Shown here one piece after another: positions 63,631 to 64,000 of a stretch of DNA of 64,000 bases. The notes under the pieces are model-generated. The model ran no database searches. It worked only from the letters and a program-made list of their open reading frames with translations, and had not been told where the DNA came from. Position 1 is the first letter of the stretch, and each line of letters opens with the position of its first letter. This stretch comes from Rhopalosiphum padi (taxonomy: Eukaryota > Arthropoda > Insecta > Hemiptera > Aphididae): the NCBI RefSeq assembly GCF_020882245.1, contig NC_083597.1, positions 51,996,152 through 52,060,151 of the forward strand, given 5' to 3'. Made by a program: the position numbers and the translations under genes.

Positions 63631-64000
63631 ATTGATTTAAAAACGTTGTAGTGTGCAAGAAAGACCGTCGGACTTTCTTTCAATATCAATAAAATCTGGA
63701 GAATCGAAATTTTAATCACACAAGTACAGTAAAAACTACTTTTTTGAAAAAAACTATCTTGCAAGTTTTCGATTTATTTTTCAACTCTGAATCTTTACGA
63801 GAATCGTAAGACGGGTTGCTGAAACAGTTATCGCGCAAGAAAATACGAAATAATCAAGATTTTGAATTTACATTAAGGCCGGCCACAGCACCTGTTCGAT
63901 TTTTGCCGTTTTTTACCAAAATTACTAAATATTCGAATTTTTAAGATGGAAGGGTACTCGCGATTGATTTAAAAACGTTGTAGTGTGCAAGAAAGACCGT

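Larger units (their letters stand above)
30123..64000. repeat. Family-2 satellite array, 341-bp monomer, with inserts
   Basis: Roughly 85-90 head-to-tail units, continuing past the right window edge. Landmarks are CCACCTAAGTACTGTAAAAAC, ACTTTTTTGAAAAAAACTG, GCAAGTTTTCGAGGTGAAGG, ACGGCCGGCCACGGCACCTG, TTTTTAAGATGGAAGG and ACGTTGTAGTGTGCAAGAGG. Distances between rare variants in the right part are integer multiples of 341. The first unit (30123 to about 30450) is mosaic, beginning with family-1 traits (TAACAGTTTGCGCC, GACGGACAGCCACGGCCCC) and ending as family 2. Short open frames on both strands (63, 69, 80 and 85 codons) recur because the DNA recurs and are not called as genes. Confidence 0.97.

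Overview
The window is eukaryotic, almost certainly from an insect and most likely an aphid or close hemipteran. The evidence is an AT-rich background with short GT-AG introns of about 57-60 bp, and degenerate transposon genes of kinds common in insects: a HARBI1-like nuclease with a MYB/SANT partner, a CACTA/EnSpm-like transposase, a DUF4806 protein, and the 3' end of a Jockey-like LINE. The species call is inference. I see no tRNA, rRNA, CRISPR array or bacterial-type operon, and no intact host gene that I can name.

Layout. (1) Positions 1-9644 are a tandem satellite of about 28 monomers of 346 bp (family 1). The first 4152 bases are four nearly identical copies of a three-monomer higher-order repeat (A-B-C, 1038 bp); the rest is a shuffled mixture of the same monomer types plus recombinants. 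(2) Positions 9645-21852 are a non-satellite island. It holds a dispersed repeat present twice, a 65-bp satellite fragment flanked by 17-bp direct repeats, a long T tract, an LTR-like AT-rich stretch, an unidentified acidic reading frame, and a decayed PIF/Harbinger element with two convergent spliced genes (17556-18980 plus, 19232-21072 minus). (3) Positions 21853-22216 are one diverged satellite monomer, mosaic between the two families. (4) Positions 22217-30122 are about 7.9 kb of transposon-derived DNA that splits a satellite monomer: the satellite stops and resumes at the same point of the repeat unit. Inside are a LINE tail and two neighbouring, broken, multi-part genes, a CACTA/EnSpm-like transposase and a DUF4806 protein. 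(5) Positions 30123-64000 are a second satellite array of a related 341-bp monomer (family 2), roughly 85-90 units. It is interrupted by four almost identical copies of a 1115-bp non-satellite insert and organised into nested higher-order repeats with periods of about 912, 1023, 1364 and 6087-6463 bp.

The main biological story is satellite evolution rather than a gene system. A block shared by both satellite families (CCTAAGTAC ... GTGAAGGATTTATTTTTC) is precisely what is missing from ten family-2 monomers carrying a 111-bp deletion, and those deleted monomers were amplified together with intact ones. If the host is an aphid, its chromosomes are holocentric, so alpha-satellite-like higher-order repeats would be unexpected. 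All recognisable protein genes here are mobile-element genes, and all carry stops or frameshifts.
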